Shown here piece by piece: positions 1 to 8,690 of a stretch of 64,000 bases of DNA. Made by a program: the position numbers and the translations under genes. The DNA is taken from NCBI GenBank assembly GCA_012729785.1, contig JAAYCL010000042.1:59530-123529 (forward strand), read 5' to 3'. The first letter of the stretch is position 1. Each line of letters starts with the position of its first letter. The notes under the pieces are model-generated. The model was not told the DNA's origin, searched no databases, and saw only the letters and a program-made list of their open reading frames with translations. The DNA comes from Chlamydiota bacterium. GTDB lineage: Bacteria > Auribacterota > Tritonobacteria > UBA1439.

Positions 1-1
1 G

Positions 2-1159
2 CGCGGGATCGCCTTCATCAGGGTGGCGGACACCCTCGACGCCTTCGCGCGGATCGCGCAGCGGCACCGGAGCCGCTTCGAACTGCCGCTCGTGGCGGTG
101 ACCGGCTCCAACGGCAAGACGACGACGAAGGAGATGATCCGCGCGATCGCCGCCTCCCGTTTCTCGGTTTTGGCGAGCGAGGGGACGTTCAACAACTTCG
201 TCGGCGTGCCCCTGACCCTCCTCAGGATCGAGGCGTGGCACAGCCTCGCGGTCCTCGAGCTGGGGATGAACGCGCGGGGGGAGATACGCAGACTCGCGGA
301 GATCGCGGCGCCCGATGTCGGGGTCGTGACGAACGTCGGGCCCGCCCACCTCGAGTTCCTGGAGACGCTCGAAAACGTCGCCGCCGCCAAGGCGGAGCTG
401 CTCGATGCGATGGCGGCCCCCGGCCGCGGCAGGACCGCGGTGCTCAACCTCGACGATCCGCGGGTTGCCGCGATGGGCGGGCGCGCCGGCCTCGCGGTGA
501 GGACCTTCGGCCTCAGGGAGGGGGCGGACGTGCGGGGCGAGGCGGTGCGCGCCGTGGAGGGGGGGGTGTCGTTCCGGATGCGCTTCATGCGCGCGGGGCG
601 GGCGCTGGACGCGACGCTCCCGGTCCTCGGGCTCCACAACGTCTCCAACGCCCTGGCGGCGGCCGCCGTCTGCGAGGTGCTGGGGATGGAACCGGAGGAG
701 ATCGCGGCGGCGATGCGCGGGGTGCGGCTGCCGCCGATGCGGATGGAGCCGCTCTCACGCGGGGGGGTGGCGTTCATCAACGACGCCTACAACGCCAATC
801 CCGCCTCGATGCGGGCGGCGGTCGAGACGCTCGCGGCGACCCGAACGAGCGGCAGGAGGATCCTGGTGGTCGGGGAGATGCTCGAGCTGGGAGCGGCCTC
901 GGAGGAGGCGCACCGCGGCATCGGGACCCTCGCCGCGGAGCGGGGGATCGACGCCCTGATCGCCGTCGGGCCCCTCGGCGCCTCCGCCGCCGACGCGGCG
1001 GCGGCGGCGGGGATGCCCGCCGCATCCGTGGCCCGCTGCGCCGGCGTCGGCGAGGCGGCGGAGGCCCTCCGGGCGATGGCGCGGGAGGGGGACGTCGTGC
1101 TGCTCAAGGCGTCGCGGCGGGTGGGTCTGGAGAAGATGCTGGAGGGGTGGCGGCGGTAA
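2..1159 (+). CDS. murF: UDP-N-acetylmuramoyl-tripeptide--D-Ala-D-Ala ligase, 5' partial
   Basis: MurF adds the D-Ala-D-Ala dipeptide to UDP-MurNAc-tripeptide in the cytoplasm, the last step of the soluble peptidoglycan precursor. The Mur ligase ATP-binding loop GSNGKTTT lies at bases 104-127, and the central and C-terminal Mur ligase domains follow (NDAYNANPASM near base 780, GEMLELG near 870). The open frame runs off the left edge with no stop; the GTG at 23 lies inside conserved sequence, so the true start and about 90 N-terminal residues are upstream of the window. It is the first visible gene of a dcw cluster and is followed 24 bases later by mraY. The identity is secure; only the 5' end is missing. 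Confidence 0.95.
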   Translation, partial: RGIAFIRVADTLDAFARIAQRHRSRFELPLVAVTGSNGKTTTKEMIRAIAASRFSVLASEGTFNNFVGVPLTLLRIEAWHSLAVLELGMNARGEIRRLAEIAAPDVGVVTNVGPAHLEFLETLENVAAAKAELLDAMAAPGRGRTAVLNLDDPRVAAMGGRAGLAVRTFGLREGADVRGEAVRAVEGGVSFRMRFMRAGRALDATLPVLGLHNVSNALAAAAVCEVLGMEPEEIAAAMRGVRLPPMRMEPLSRGGVAFINDAYNANPASMRAAVETLAATRTSGRRILVVGEMLELGAASEEAHRGIGTLAAERGIDALIAVGPLGASAADAAAAAGMPAASVARCAGVGEAAEALRAMAREGDVVLLKASRRVGLEKMLEGWRR

Positions 1160-1183
1160 GGCGCACGAGACGGTGAGGGACGC

Positions 1184-2281
1184 ATGCTGTACTACATCCT
1201 GTACCCGCTGCGGGAGCGGTTCTTCGGCTTCAACGTCATCCGGTACATCACCTTCCGGTCCGTGGCGGCGGCCGTGACCGCGATGGTGCTGAGCATCGTC
1301 ATCGGCCCGTGGGTGATACGGAAGCTGCACGAGCTCGAGATCGGCCAGCCCGTCCGGCGCGACTGGTTCCCCCTCTTCGCGCAGCACAAGGGCAAGGAGG
1401 GGACGCCCACCATGGGCGGGGCGCTCGTCATCCTCGCGGTGCTCGTCTCCTGCGCCCTCTGGGCCGACATCCTGAACCGGTTCGTGCTCCTCGCCCTCTT
1501 CGCCCTCATCTGGCTCGGGGGGATCGGATTCATCGACGACTATTTGAAGGTGGCCAGGCGAAGCCCGCAGGGATTGGGCGCCAAGCGCAAGCTCGCGGGA
1601 CAGGTCGTCCTCGGGCTCTTCGTGGGATTCTATCTCCTCCACCACCCGGTCACGGCGCCGTACGCCGCCGAGATCAGCGTGCCGTTCCTCAAGACGCCGG
1701 TGGTCACGGATCTGGGCCTCCTCTACATCGTCTTCGCCCTGCTCATCCTCGCCGGGAGCTCCAACGCGGTGAACCTCACCGACGGCCTCGACGGGCTGGC
1801 GATCGGCTGCGTGGTCAGCGCGGCCCTCGTCTACGCGGTGATGAGCTACGTGGCCGGCCACGCGCAGTTCGCCTCCTACCTCCAGATCCGCCACATCCCG
1901 GGGAGCGGGGAGCTGGCGGTCTTCTGCGCGGCCATCGTGGGCGCGGGGCTCGGCTTCCTCTGGTACAACGCCCACCCCGCCGATATCTTCATGGGCGATA
2001 CGGGGTCGCTCGCCCTCGGCGGCGCCGTCGGGATCGTCGCCATCCTGATCAAGCGGGAACTCGCCCTGCTGCTGGTGGGCGGGGTCTTCGTGATGGAGGC
2101 CGTCTCGGTTATGCTCCAGGTCGCCTCGTTCAAGCTCACTGGGAAAAGGATCTTCCGGATGGCGCCGATCCACCACCATTTCGAGATGAAGGGGTGGTCC
2201 GAGACGAAGGTCGTGGTCCGGTTCTGGATCCTGGCGCTCGTTTTCGGGCTGATCGGGCTCGGGGCGTTGAAGCTGCAGTAG
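1184..2281 (+). CDS. mraY: Phospho-N-acetylmuramoyl-pentapeptide transferase
   Basis: MraY moves phospho-MurNAc-pentapeptide onto undecaprenyl phosphate to make lipid I at the inner face of the cytoplasmic membrane. The 365-residue protein has the expected polytopic layout and full family length. Diagnostic motifs are the Mg-binding DD in FIDDYLK (118-119), NLTDGLDGLA (197-206), FMGDTGS with its conserved Asp at 271-272, and the His cluster PIHHHFE (328-334). The ATG is preceded by a GAGGGA ribosome site. It sits between murF and murD, the standard order. Confidence 0.97.
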   Translation: MLYYILYPLRERFFGFNVIRYITFRSVAAAVTAMVLSIVIGPWVIRKLHELEIGQPVRRDWFPLFAQHKGKEGTPTMGGALVILAVLVSCALWADILNRFVLLALFALIWLGGIGFIDDYLKVARRSPQGLGAKRKLAGQVVLGLFVGFYLLHHPVTAPYAAEISVPFLKTPVVTDLGLLYIVFALLILAGSSNAVNLTDGLDGLAIGCVVSAALVYAVMSYVAGHAQFASYLQIRHIPGSGELAVFCAAIVGAGLGFLWYNAHPADIFMGDTGSLALGGAVGIVAILIKRELALLLVGGVFVMEAVSVMLQVASFKLTGKRIFRMAPIHHHFEMKGWSETKVVVRFWILALVFGLIGLGALKLQ

Positions 2282-2323
2282 GACGCGCGCGGCGCGCGGC
2301 GGGACCGGAGAGGGCGGACGGGG

Positions 2324-3679
2324 ATGGAGCTGCGAGGGCGGGAGGTGCTGGTGCTGGGGATCGGGGAGAGCGGGACCGCCGCCGCGCGCCTCCTCGTGCG
2401 CGAGGGGGCGCAGGTGCGGTGCAGCGACGGCGGCGCGGGGCCCGAGGTGCGTCGCCGGGCCGCGGCGCTCGAGAAGATCGGGTGCCGGGTCGAGTTCGGG
2501 GGGCACACCGCGGACTTTTCCCGCGGCGTCTCCCTCGCGGTGCTGAGCCCGGGGATCGACCCCTCGGTGCCCGCGGTGCGGCGGCTGCGGGACGCCGGGA
2601 CCGAGCTGATCTCGGAGATCGAGCTCGCGTTCGCCCTCTGCCGGAGGCCGGTGACCGCGGTGACGGGGACCAACGGCAAGACCACCGTCGTGACCCTGAT
2701 CGAGCGCATCCTGCGGGAGGACGGGCGGCGCGCAGACGCCTGCGGCAACATCGGCCGGGCATTCTCCGACTGCGTGCGAAACGACGGGGAGGAGGGGATC
2801 TTCGTGGTCGAGGCGAGCTCGTTCCAGCTCGAGGCGTCGCGCCGCTTCAGGCCGCGGGTCGCCGTCGCCTTGAACCTCTCCGACGACCACCTCGACCGTT
2901 ACCGCACCATCGAGGAGTACGGCGCGGCGAAGGCGGCGATCTTCCGCAACCAGGGGGAGGGGGATTCGGCGCTCGTGAAGGCGGAGGAGCGCCCGGCGTG
3001 GGAGCGCCGGGGGCTGCGGAGGGGGCAGCGGATCCTGGAGTTCTCCGCGGCGCGGCGCGTCGCGGAGGGGGCGTGCCTCGACGGCGATGCGCTCACCCTG
3101 GTATCCGGGGGGAAGCGCGAGACGGTCTGCCGCAGGGACGAGCTGCCCCTCGCCGGGGGGCACGACCTCGAGAATGCGCTCGCCGCGGCCGCGGCCGCGG
3201 CGGCCTCCGGGGCCCGCCCGGCGTCGATCCGGCGGGTGTTGGGGGAATTCAAGGGCCTCCCGCACCGGATGGAGCCGGTCGGATCGCGAAACGGCGTCCT
3301 CTTCGTGAACGATTCGAAGGCGACCAACCCCGACGCGGTGCGCCGCGCGCTGGAGTCGGCGAAGAAACCGGTGGTGCTCATCGCCGGGGGGAGGGACAAG
3401 GGGTTCGACTACGCGCAGCTCCGCGCCGCGGTCAGGCACGCGGCCAAGGGGGTCGTGCTCTTCGGCGAGGCGCGCGACACGATGGCGCGCGCGTTGTCGG
3501 GCGCGGCGCCGATCCGTCTCGCGGGAACGCTCGAGGAGGCGGTGCGGGCGGCGGCGGATCAGGCGGAACCGGGGGAGACGGTGCTGCTCTCGCCGGCGTG
3601 CGCGAGCTACGATATGTTCAAGAACTACGAGGAGCGGGGGGATGCGTTCAAGCGGATCGTCGGGCAACTGCGCCCCTGA
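2324..3679 (+). CDS. murD: UDP-N-acetylmuramoyl-L-alanine--D-glutamate ligase
   Basis: MurD is the ATP-dependent ligase that adds D-glutamate to UDP-MurNAc-L-Ala in the cytoplasm. The 451-residue product has an N-terminal Rossmann-like domain (GIGESG near 12), the ATP loop GTNGKTT at 115-121, and the late Mur-ligase motifs LPHRMEPVG and NDSKATNPDA that bind substrate and nucleotide. The length is normal for the family. It follows mraY after 42 bases and is probably on the same transcript. Confidence 0.96.
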   Translation: MELRGREVLVLGIGESGTAAARLLVREGAQVRCSDGGAGPEVRRRAAALEKIGCRVEFGGHTADFSRGVSLAVLSPGIDPSVPAVRRLRDAGTELISEIELAFALCRRPVTAVTGTNGKTTVVTLIERILREDGRRADACGNIGRAFSDCVRNDGEEGIFVVEASSFQLEASRRFRPRVAVALNLSDDHLDRYRTIEEYGAAKAAIFRNQGEGDSALVKAEERPAWERRGLRRGQRILEFSAARRVAEGACLDGDALTLVSGGKRETVCRRDELPLAGGHDLENALAAAAAAAASGARPASIRRVLGEFKGLPHRMEPVGSRNGVLFVNDSKATNPDAVRRALESAKKPVVLIAGGRDKGFDYAQLRAAVRHAAKGVVLFGEARDTMARALSGAAPIRLAGTLEEAVRAAADQAEPGETVLLSPACASYDMFKNYEERGDAFKRIVGQLRP

Positions 3680-3718
3680 ACCCCGCCTGCTGAAACGACG
3701 GAGGGAAAGGAGGACCGG

Positions 3719-4567
3719 ATGAGCAGGAGAACCCTGGTGGCGGTGGTGGCCGCGGCGCACCTGTGCGTGCTCGTCGTGCTGGCGCTGAGCGGCGGCTGCG
3801 CCTTCGACAGGAAGGAGCCGAAGCTGATGGCGGCGGGGCCCGTGCAGGAGATCCGCGCGCCGGAGGGTGAGCCGGAGTCCATCCTCGAACCGAAGGGGAT
3901 GGCGGAGGAGTTGGACCTGCTGGTGTCGCGCGAACCGGAGCTGATCCCGGCCGTGCGGGAAGAGGCCGTGGAGCCGGAAGCGGCCGCGGCGGCGACCGCC
4001 GCCCCCCCGACCCCGCTGCCGTTCGTCGAGGCGCCGCCCGCGGCGGAGAAGGCGGAAGCGCCCGGTAAAGAAACGATCGCCGAGGCGCCCGCCGGGACGA
4101 CGCACAAGGTCGCGCCCGGCGAGAGCCTCTGGAAGATCGCGCGCAGGTACGGGCTCACCGTCGCCGAGCTCGCCTCGCACAACAACCTCCCCCCCGACGC
4201 GCGGCTGAAGGCCGGCCGGCTGCTCTCCGTGCCGGCGCCGTCGGCGGGCGCGGCGGCGCCCGCGGCCGCCGCGGCGCCCGCGGCCGCCGCGGTGACCGAG
4301 ACCGCCCGGCCGGCCGTCGTCGCGGAGCCCGCGAGGGGGCCGGTCATCCGGCGGCCCGCCCCACGCCCCGCGGCGCGGGCCGTCGCCCCGGCGGCGCCGC
4401 GCCCCGGCGCGGCGGCGGTCACGCGGCATCTGGTGAAGAAGGGGGAGACCCTCTCGTCGATCGCCAGGATGCACGGCGTGCCGTTGCAGCGGATCGTCGC
4501 CGCCAATGAGATCAAGGACGCGGGGAGGATACGCGCGGGGCAGGTTTTGACGATACCGCTCCGGTAG
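3719..4567 (+). CDS. Membrane-anchored or lipoprotein protein with two LysM domains
   Basis: The 282-residue protein begins with a hydrophobic segment (about residues 6-26) ending in LSGGC, either an imperfect lipobox or a signal anchor. It continues as a Glu/Pro/Ala-rich linker and carries two LysM repeats, about 129-172 and 238-281, separated by an Ala/Pro-rich stretch. LysM modules bind N-acetylglucosamine polymers, so an extracytoplasmic peptidoglycan-binding role is likely; no hydrolase domain is visible. It sits between murD and ftsW inside the dcw cluster with an AAAGGAGG ribosome site, which suggests a division or septal-wall role. Its exact function is not known from sequence. Confidence 0.85.
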   Translation: MSRRTLVAVVAAAHLCVLVVLALSGGCAFDRKEPKLMAAGPVQEIRAPEGEPESILEPKGMAEELDLLVSREPELIPAVREEAVEPEAAAAATAAPPTPLPFVEAPPAAEKAEAPGKETIAEAPAGTTHKVAPGESLWKIARRYGLTVAELASHNNLPPDARLKAGRLLSVPAPSAGAAAPAAAAAPAAAAVTETARPAVVAEPARGPVIRRPAPRPAARAVAPAAPRPGAAAVTRHLVKKGETLSSIARMHGVPLQRIVAANEIKDAGRIRAGQVLTIPLR

Positions 4568-4618
4568 CGTGGCGGCGCGGGCGAAACGGACAACGGCAGG
4601 CGGAAGAGGGAACAACCG

Positions 4619-5755
4619 GTGAACCAGCGGACGTTGCTCTTCTTCACGGTGATCGCGCTTTTGGGCATCGGCATCGTGATGATCTACTCCACGAGCGCCA
4701 TCTTCGCCCAGGAGCGCTTCGGGGACGGGTACTACTACCTGAAGCGCCAGGCGCTCTGGGTGTTCATCGGCCTCGCCGCCTTCGCCGCGGCCATGAACGT
4801 CGACTACCACCGGCTCCGCGCGCACAGCCTCACGCTGGTCTTCGCCAGCATCGCCCTCCTCGCGCTTGTCTTCGTTCCCGGGGTCGGGAGGACGGCGGGG
4901 GGGGCGAGCCGCTGGATCAGGATGGGGCCGGTCAACTTCCAGCCGTCCGAGTTCGCCAAGCTCGCCGTCGTCCTCTACATGGCGGACGTGATGGCGAGGA
5001 AACAGCGCCAGATCGCCCTGTTCTGGAAAGGGCTGGCGCTGCCGCTCGCCCTCTTCGGGGGGATGCTCTGCATGATCATGCTCCAGCCGGATCTGGGGAC
5101 GACGATCCTCTGCGCGCTCGTCATCGGCATACTGCTGTTCGTGGCGGGGGTGCGGATGCGCCTCCTCCTCCCGCTCTGCCTCGCCGCCCTGCCCGCGATC
5201 TACGCGCTTGTCTTCAGTTCCGACTACCGGAGGAGGCGGATCCTGGCGTTCGTGAATCCGTGGGCGGACCCGGAGGGGACCGGTTTCCAGATCATCCAGT
5301 CGTTCATCGCCCTCGGCTCCGGCGGGGTCGCGGGGCTCGGGCTCGCCCAGAGCCGACAGAAGTTCTACTACCTCCCCGCGGCGCACACGGATTTCATCTT
5401 CTCCATCATCGGGGAGGAGCTCGGCATCCTCGGGGCGGGCGCCGTCGTCACGCTGTTTTTGGGCCTGCTCGTCTTCGGGATGCGGGTGTGCGCGAAGGCG
5501 CCCGACCTGTACGGGCACCTGCTGGCACTCGGGATCGTCTCGATGCTCACCCTCCAGGCGCTGATCAACATCGCGGTGGTGACCGGGAGCCTGCCGACGA
5601 AAGGGTTGCCGCTCCCGTTCATCAGCTTCGGCGGATCGAGCATGATCTTCAACCTGTTCTCCCTTGGGGTGCTGATGAACATCGGCAGGCACGAGGGGAC
5701 GGACCAGGTGGCGCACTATCTCGAGAGCCGTTCCGACAGGACGATGCGCATATGA
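4619..5755 (+). CDS. ftsW: SEDS-family septal peptidoglycan polymerase FtsW
   Basis: FtsW is the SEDS glycosyltransferase that polymerises lipid II at the division septum with its partner class B PBP. The 378-residue protein is almost wholly hydrophobic, consistent with about ten membrane helices. It has the family motifs TDFIFSIIGEELG and LPLPFISFGGSS near the C terminus. The start is a GTG; no upstream ATG is in frame. RodA is the alternative family member, but the position between murD and murG favours FtsW. Its TGA overlaps the murG ATG by four bases, implying translational coupling. Confidence 0.94.
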   Translation: MNQRTLLFFTVIALLGIGIVMIYSTSAIFAQERFGDGYYYLKRQALWVFIGLAAFAAAMNVDYHRLRAHSLTLVFASIALLALVFVPGVGRTAGGASRWIRMGPVNFQPSEFAKLAVVLYMADVMARKQRQIALFWKGLALPLALFGGMLCMIMLQPDLGTTILCALVIGILLFVAGVRMRLLLPLCLAALPAIYALVFSSDYRRRRILAFVNPWADPEGTGFQIIQSFIALGSGGVAGLGLAQSRQKFYYLPAAHTDFIFSIIGEELGILGAGAVVTLFLGLLVFGMRVCAKAPDLYGHLLALGIVSMLTLQALINIAVVTGSLPTKGLPLPFISFGGSSMIFNLFSLGVLMNIGRHEGTDQVAHYLESRSDRTMRI

Positions 5756-6867
5756 GGATCGCCTTCGCGGCGGGGGGGACCGGCGGGCACCTGTACCCGG
5801 CGATCGCCGTCGCGGAGGCGCTCGCGGCGGCGGGCCGCGCGCATGACTGCTTCTTCTTCGTGTCGCGGCGCGGCGTCGAGCGGAGGATACTGGAGGGCGG
5901 CGGGTTCCCGTTCGCGGAGCTGCCGGCGTGCCCGGTCGCGTCCGCCGCGCCGCACCGGCTCCTGCCCGCGGCGGCGCGGATGCTGTGGGCCTACCGGGCG
6001 GCGCGGCGGCTGATGCGGGAGCGAAACACCGAGGTGCTGGTCGGTTTCGGGGCGTACGCGTCGGTGCCGCCCGCCTTGGCGGCGCGCGCCCTGGGGCTCG
6101 GCCTGGTTATCCACGAGGCGAACGCGGTGATGGGGAGGGCGAACCGGCTGCTGAGGCGCGTCGCGCACGCGGTCGCGTTGGGGATGCCGCAGGGGGAACG
6201 CCGAGGCGAAACGCCGGGGGAGGTCACCGGCACCCCGCTCCGCGCCGGGATCCTGCGCGGGGCCGACCGGAACGAGTCGCGCCGGCTGCTCGGCCTCGCG
6301 CCCGACCGGTTCACCCTCCTCGTGACGGGGGGGAGCCAGGGGGCGCGCGCCTTGAACGGGGCGGCGGCGGGGGCGGCGGGGGCGTTCACGCGCGAGGGGA
6401 TCCAGGTGCTGCACCTCGCGGGGGAGGAGGGATGCAGCGAAGTGCGGGAGGCGTACCGCCTCGCGGGGCTGGCGGGCGCGGTGCTGCCGTACCTCGGCGG
6501 GATGGAGCGGGCGTACGCCGCGGCGGACATCGCCGTCTGCCGCGCGGGGGCGATGACGCTCGCCGAACTCGCGCAGGCCGGGCTTCCGGCGATCGCGGTG
6601 CCGTTCCCGGGGGCGACCGGGAACCACCAGGAGGCCAACGCCCGCTTCTACGAGAGGGCGGGCGGCGTGCGGGTGCTCCCGGAGCGCGATCTGACGCCGG
6701 GGCGCCTGGCCGAACTGGTGATCGGGTGCATGCGCAGCCGCGCGGAGAGGGAGGCGATGTCGCGCGCCATGCGCGCCGCGGCGAGGCCGGACGCCGCGGC
6801 GCGGGTGGCGGAGATCGTCGAGAGGGTTGCGGGACGGCGGAGGGGAGGCCGGAGACGAGATGCGTGA
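5752..6867 (+). CDS. murG: UDP-GlcNAc:lipid I N-acetylglucosaminyltransferase
   Basis: MurG converts lipid I to lipid II by adding GlcNAc at the cytoplasmic face of the membrane. The 371-residue GT28 protein opens with the lipid-binding glycine loop GGTGGHLYPA (8-17). It has a second glycine-rich loop (TGGSQGARALN) at the start of the C-terminal domain and the donor-binding signature CRAGAMTLAELAQAGLPAI. The length is normal. The start ATG overlaps the ftsW stop (ATGA). Its 3' end overlaps murB by eight bases. In many genomes murC follows murG; here murB follows directly. Confidence 0.96.
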   Translation: MRIAFAAGGTGGHLYPAIAVAEALAAAGRAHDCFFFVSRRGVERRILEGGGFPFAELPACPVASAAPHRLLPAAARMLWAYRAARRLMRERNTEVLVGFGAYASVPPALAARALGLGLVIHEANAVMGRANRLLRRVAHAVALGMPQGERRGETPGEVTGTPLRAGILRGADRNESRRLLGLAPDRFTLLVTGGSQGARALNGAAAGAAGAFTREGIQVLHLAGEEGCSEVREAYRLAGLAGAVLPYLGGMERAYAAADIAVCRAGAMTLAELAQAGLPAIAVPFPGATGNHQEANARFYERAGGVRVLPERDLTPGRLAELVIGCMRSRAEREAMSRAMRAAARPDAAARVAEIVERVAGRRRGGRRRDA

Positions 6868-7768
6868 CGCCGCCCTCCAGGGACGCCTCCGCGAGCTGTT
6901 CGGGGCGCGGGTCCGCTTCGACGAACCGCTCGCCCTGCACACGAGCCTGCGGATCGGCGGGGCCGCGGAGGCGTGGGTCGAGGCGGAGACGGAGGAGGAG
7001 CTCCGGCAGCTTCTCTCCCTCTGCGCGGAGAGGGGGGCGCCGTTCCTGGCGGTCGGCGGGGGGACGAACCTCCTGGTGCGGGACGGCGGCTTTCGCGGTG
7101 TCGCGGCGCGGCTCGCCGGACGACTCGCGGAGACGCGTTTCGACGGCCGCGAAGCGGTGTCGGGCGGAGGCGCCCGGCTCCAGACGCTCGTCGCGGGGGC
7201 GCTGCGGCGCGGCCTCGCCGGCCTCGAGCGCCTCGCCGGGATCCCGGGCACGGTGGGCGGCGCGGTGCGGATGAACGCGGGGGCGGGCGGCGCGGCGATC
7301 GGGGACAGGGTCGCATGGGCGCGCCTCCTCGATCCCTCGGGCGCGGCGCGCCGGGTGGAGGGAACGGCGATGGGTTTCGGCTACCGCGAGTGCGGGGCGG
7401 CGCGCAGGGCGGTCGTCGTGGAGGTCGGCCTGGCGCTCGTTCCGGGCGACCCGTCGGCCCTGGCCGCCGAGGCGGAGGCACGCCTGCGGAGCCGGGCGGA
7501 GCGGCTCCCGGATGAGCCGAGCGCCGGCTGCGTATTCAGGAACCCGCCCGGCGGGCCGCCCGCAGGGGCGCTCATCGAGCGGCTCGGCCTGAAGGGGGCC
7601 CGGGAGGGCGGCGCCGCGGTGCATGCGCGGCACGCGAACGTGATCGTGAACCGCGGCTCCGCCACGGCCGCCGACGTGCTGTCCCTGATGGGCCTGATCG
7701 AGGAGAGGGTCCGCGAGGCGACGGGGACGGTTTTGGTGCCGGAACTGGTCGTGGAGGGGGAGGGATGA
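6860..7768 (+). CDS. murB: UDP-N-acetylenolpyruvoylglucosamine reductase
   Basis: MurB is the FAD/NADPH enzyme that reduces UDP-GlcNAc-enolpyruvate to UDP-MurNAc. FAD-binding motifs are GGGTNLLVRDGG and AGIPGTVGGAVRMNAGA; FGYREC and the C-terminal HARHANVIVN segment complete the family pattern. The ATG at 6860 is preferred over the upstream TTG at 6827 because it follows a GGAG site and overlaps the murG stop, giving 302 residues. The residue that is normally the catalytic proton-donating Ser (SAGSxFxNP) is Cys here (SAGCVFRNP), a variant also able to donate a proton. The missing Tyr-loop insertion suggests the type II form. Confidence 0.95.
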   Translation: MRDAALQGRLRELFGARVRFDEPLALHTSLRIGGAAEAWVEAETEEELRQLLSLCAERGAPFLAVGGGTNLLVRDGGFRGVAARLAGRLAETRFDGREAVSGGGARLQTLVAGALRRGLAGLERLAGIPGTVGGAVRMNAGAGGAAIGDRVAWARLLDPSGAARRVEGTAMGFGYRECGAARRAVVVEVGLALVPGDPSALAAEAEARLRSRAERLPDEPSAGCVFRNPPGGPPAGALIERLGLKGAREGGAAVHARHANVIVNRGSATAADVLSLMGLIEERVREATGTVLVPELVVEGEG

Positions 7769-7793
7769 CGGGGGATACGGGGGGATCAGGCGG

Positions 7794-8690
7794 ATGAGGA
7801 AGAAGGGGAACGTCAAACTGCGGAAGGGTCGCCGCACGATCGTCTTCAACGTCGACGTGGCGCGCCGGCGGCGCGCGCGGGAGCAGCACGCCGCGCACGA
7901 CCGCGCCGCCCTGTGGCGGCGGGCCAAGCTCGCCGCGGCGATCGCCGCGGCGGCGGCCCTCGGCCTCCTCGGCACGGCGAGCGTCCGAGAGCGGTTCCAG
8001 ACGCCGCCGCGCTTCACGGTCCGGTGGATCGAGGTCGCCAACGAGGAGACGCTCTCGAAGCGGGAGATCGCCGCCATCTCCCGCGTGCAGGTCGGCGACA
8101 ACCTGATCACCGCGGACCTCGAGGCGGTCCGCCGGCGCCTCTGCGCGCACCCCGATATACGGGACGCCGTCGTGAGCCGGAGGATCCCAGGGGGGATCCT
8201 GGTGCGGGTCTACGAGCGCACCCCGATCGCCGCGGTGGAGGCGGGGGGGCGCTATGTGCTCGACGAGGAGGGCTTCGTCCTCTCCCCGAAGAAGGCGGCG
8301 GCGTGCCGCGCCCTTCCGTTTGTCACCGGCCCGTCATTCAAGGCGCTTCGGCCGGGCGACCGCATGCGCAGCCCCGCCGTCCGCCGGGCGCTCGACGTCG
8401 TCAAGACCTGCCGCGAAACGGAGCTCGGCGGGCAGGTCGAGCTTGTGGGCGTGGACGTGCGCGACCCGGAGAACACGGTGCTGCGGTCCGGTTCCATACA
8501 GGAGATACGGATGGGCGGCGACGACCTCGACGAGCGGCTCCGGCTGCTGTCGTTCGTGCTGAAGCAGCGGAGATTGCGCGGCATCGAGGGGCCGGCCTCC
8601 TATCTCGATCTGCGCTGGAAGGACGTCGCCGAGATGCCGCTGCGGCGGGACGTGGCCTCGGTGCGTTCGTCGCGGGGAGGGGCGGAATGA
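7794..8690 (+). CDS. ftsQ: Cell division protein FtsQ/DivIB
   Basis: FtsQ is a bitopic membrane protein that links early and late divisome parts. The 298-residue product has a basic cytoplasmic N terminus, one transmembrane helix (about 44-62), then a POTRA domain (about 74-142) with the typical VEVANEETLSKREI and PDIRDAVVSRRIPG pattern, and a C-terminal beta domain (RYVLDEEGFVL). Primary identity between FtsQ proteins is always low; topology, POTRA layout and position between murB and ftsA carry the call. Its TGA overlaps the ftsA ATG. Confidence 0.9.
   Translation: MRKKGNVKLRKGRRTIVFNVDVARRRRAREQHAAHDRAALWRRAKLAAAIAAAAALGLLGTASVRERFQTPPRFTVRWIEVANEETLSKREIAAISRVQVGDNLITADLEAVRRRLCAHPDIRDAVVSRRIPGGILVRVYERTPIAAVEAGGRYVLDEEGFVLSPKKAAACRALPFVTGPSFKALRPGDRMRSPAVRRALDVVKTCRETELGGQVELVGVDVRDPENTVLRSGSIQEIRMGGDDLDERLRLLSFVLKQRRLRGIEGPASYLDLRWKDVAEMPLRRDVASVRSSRGGAE

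Noticed and set aside
755-5716. Very long minus-strand open frame of over 1600 codons opposite the dcw genes
   Set aside because: It is a GC-skew shadow: Arg/His/Asp/Glu/Pro-rich with no domain, and it spans five well-supported plus-strand genes.
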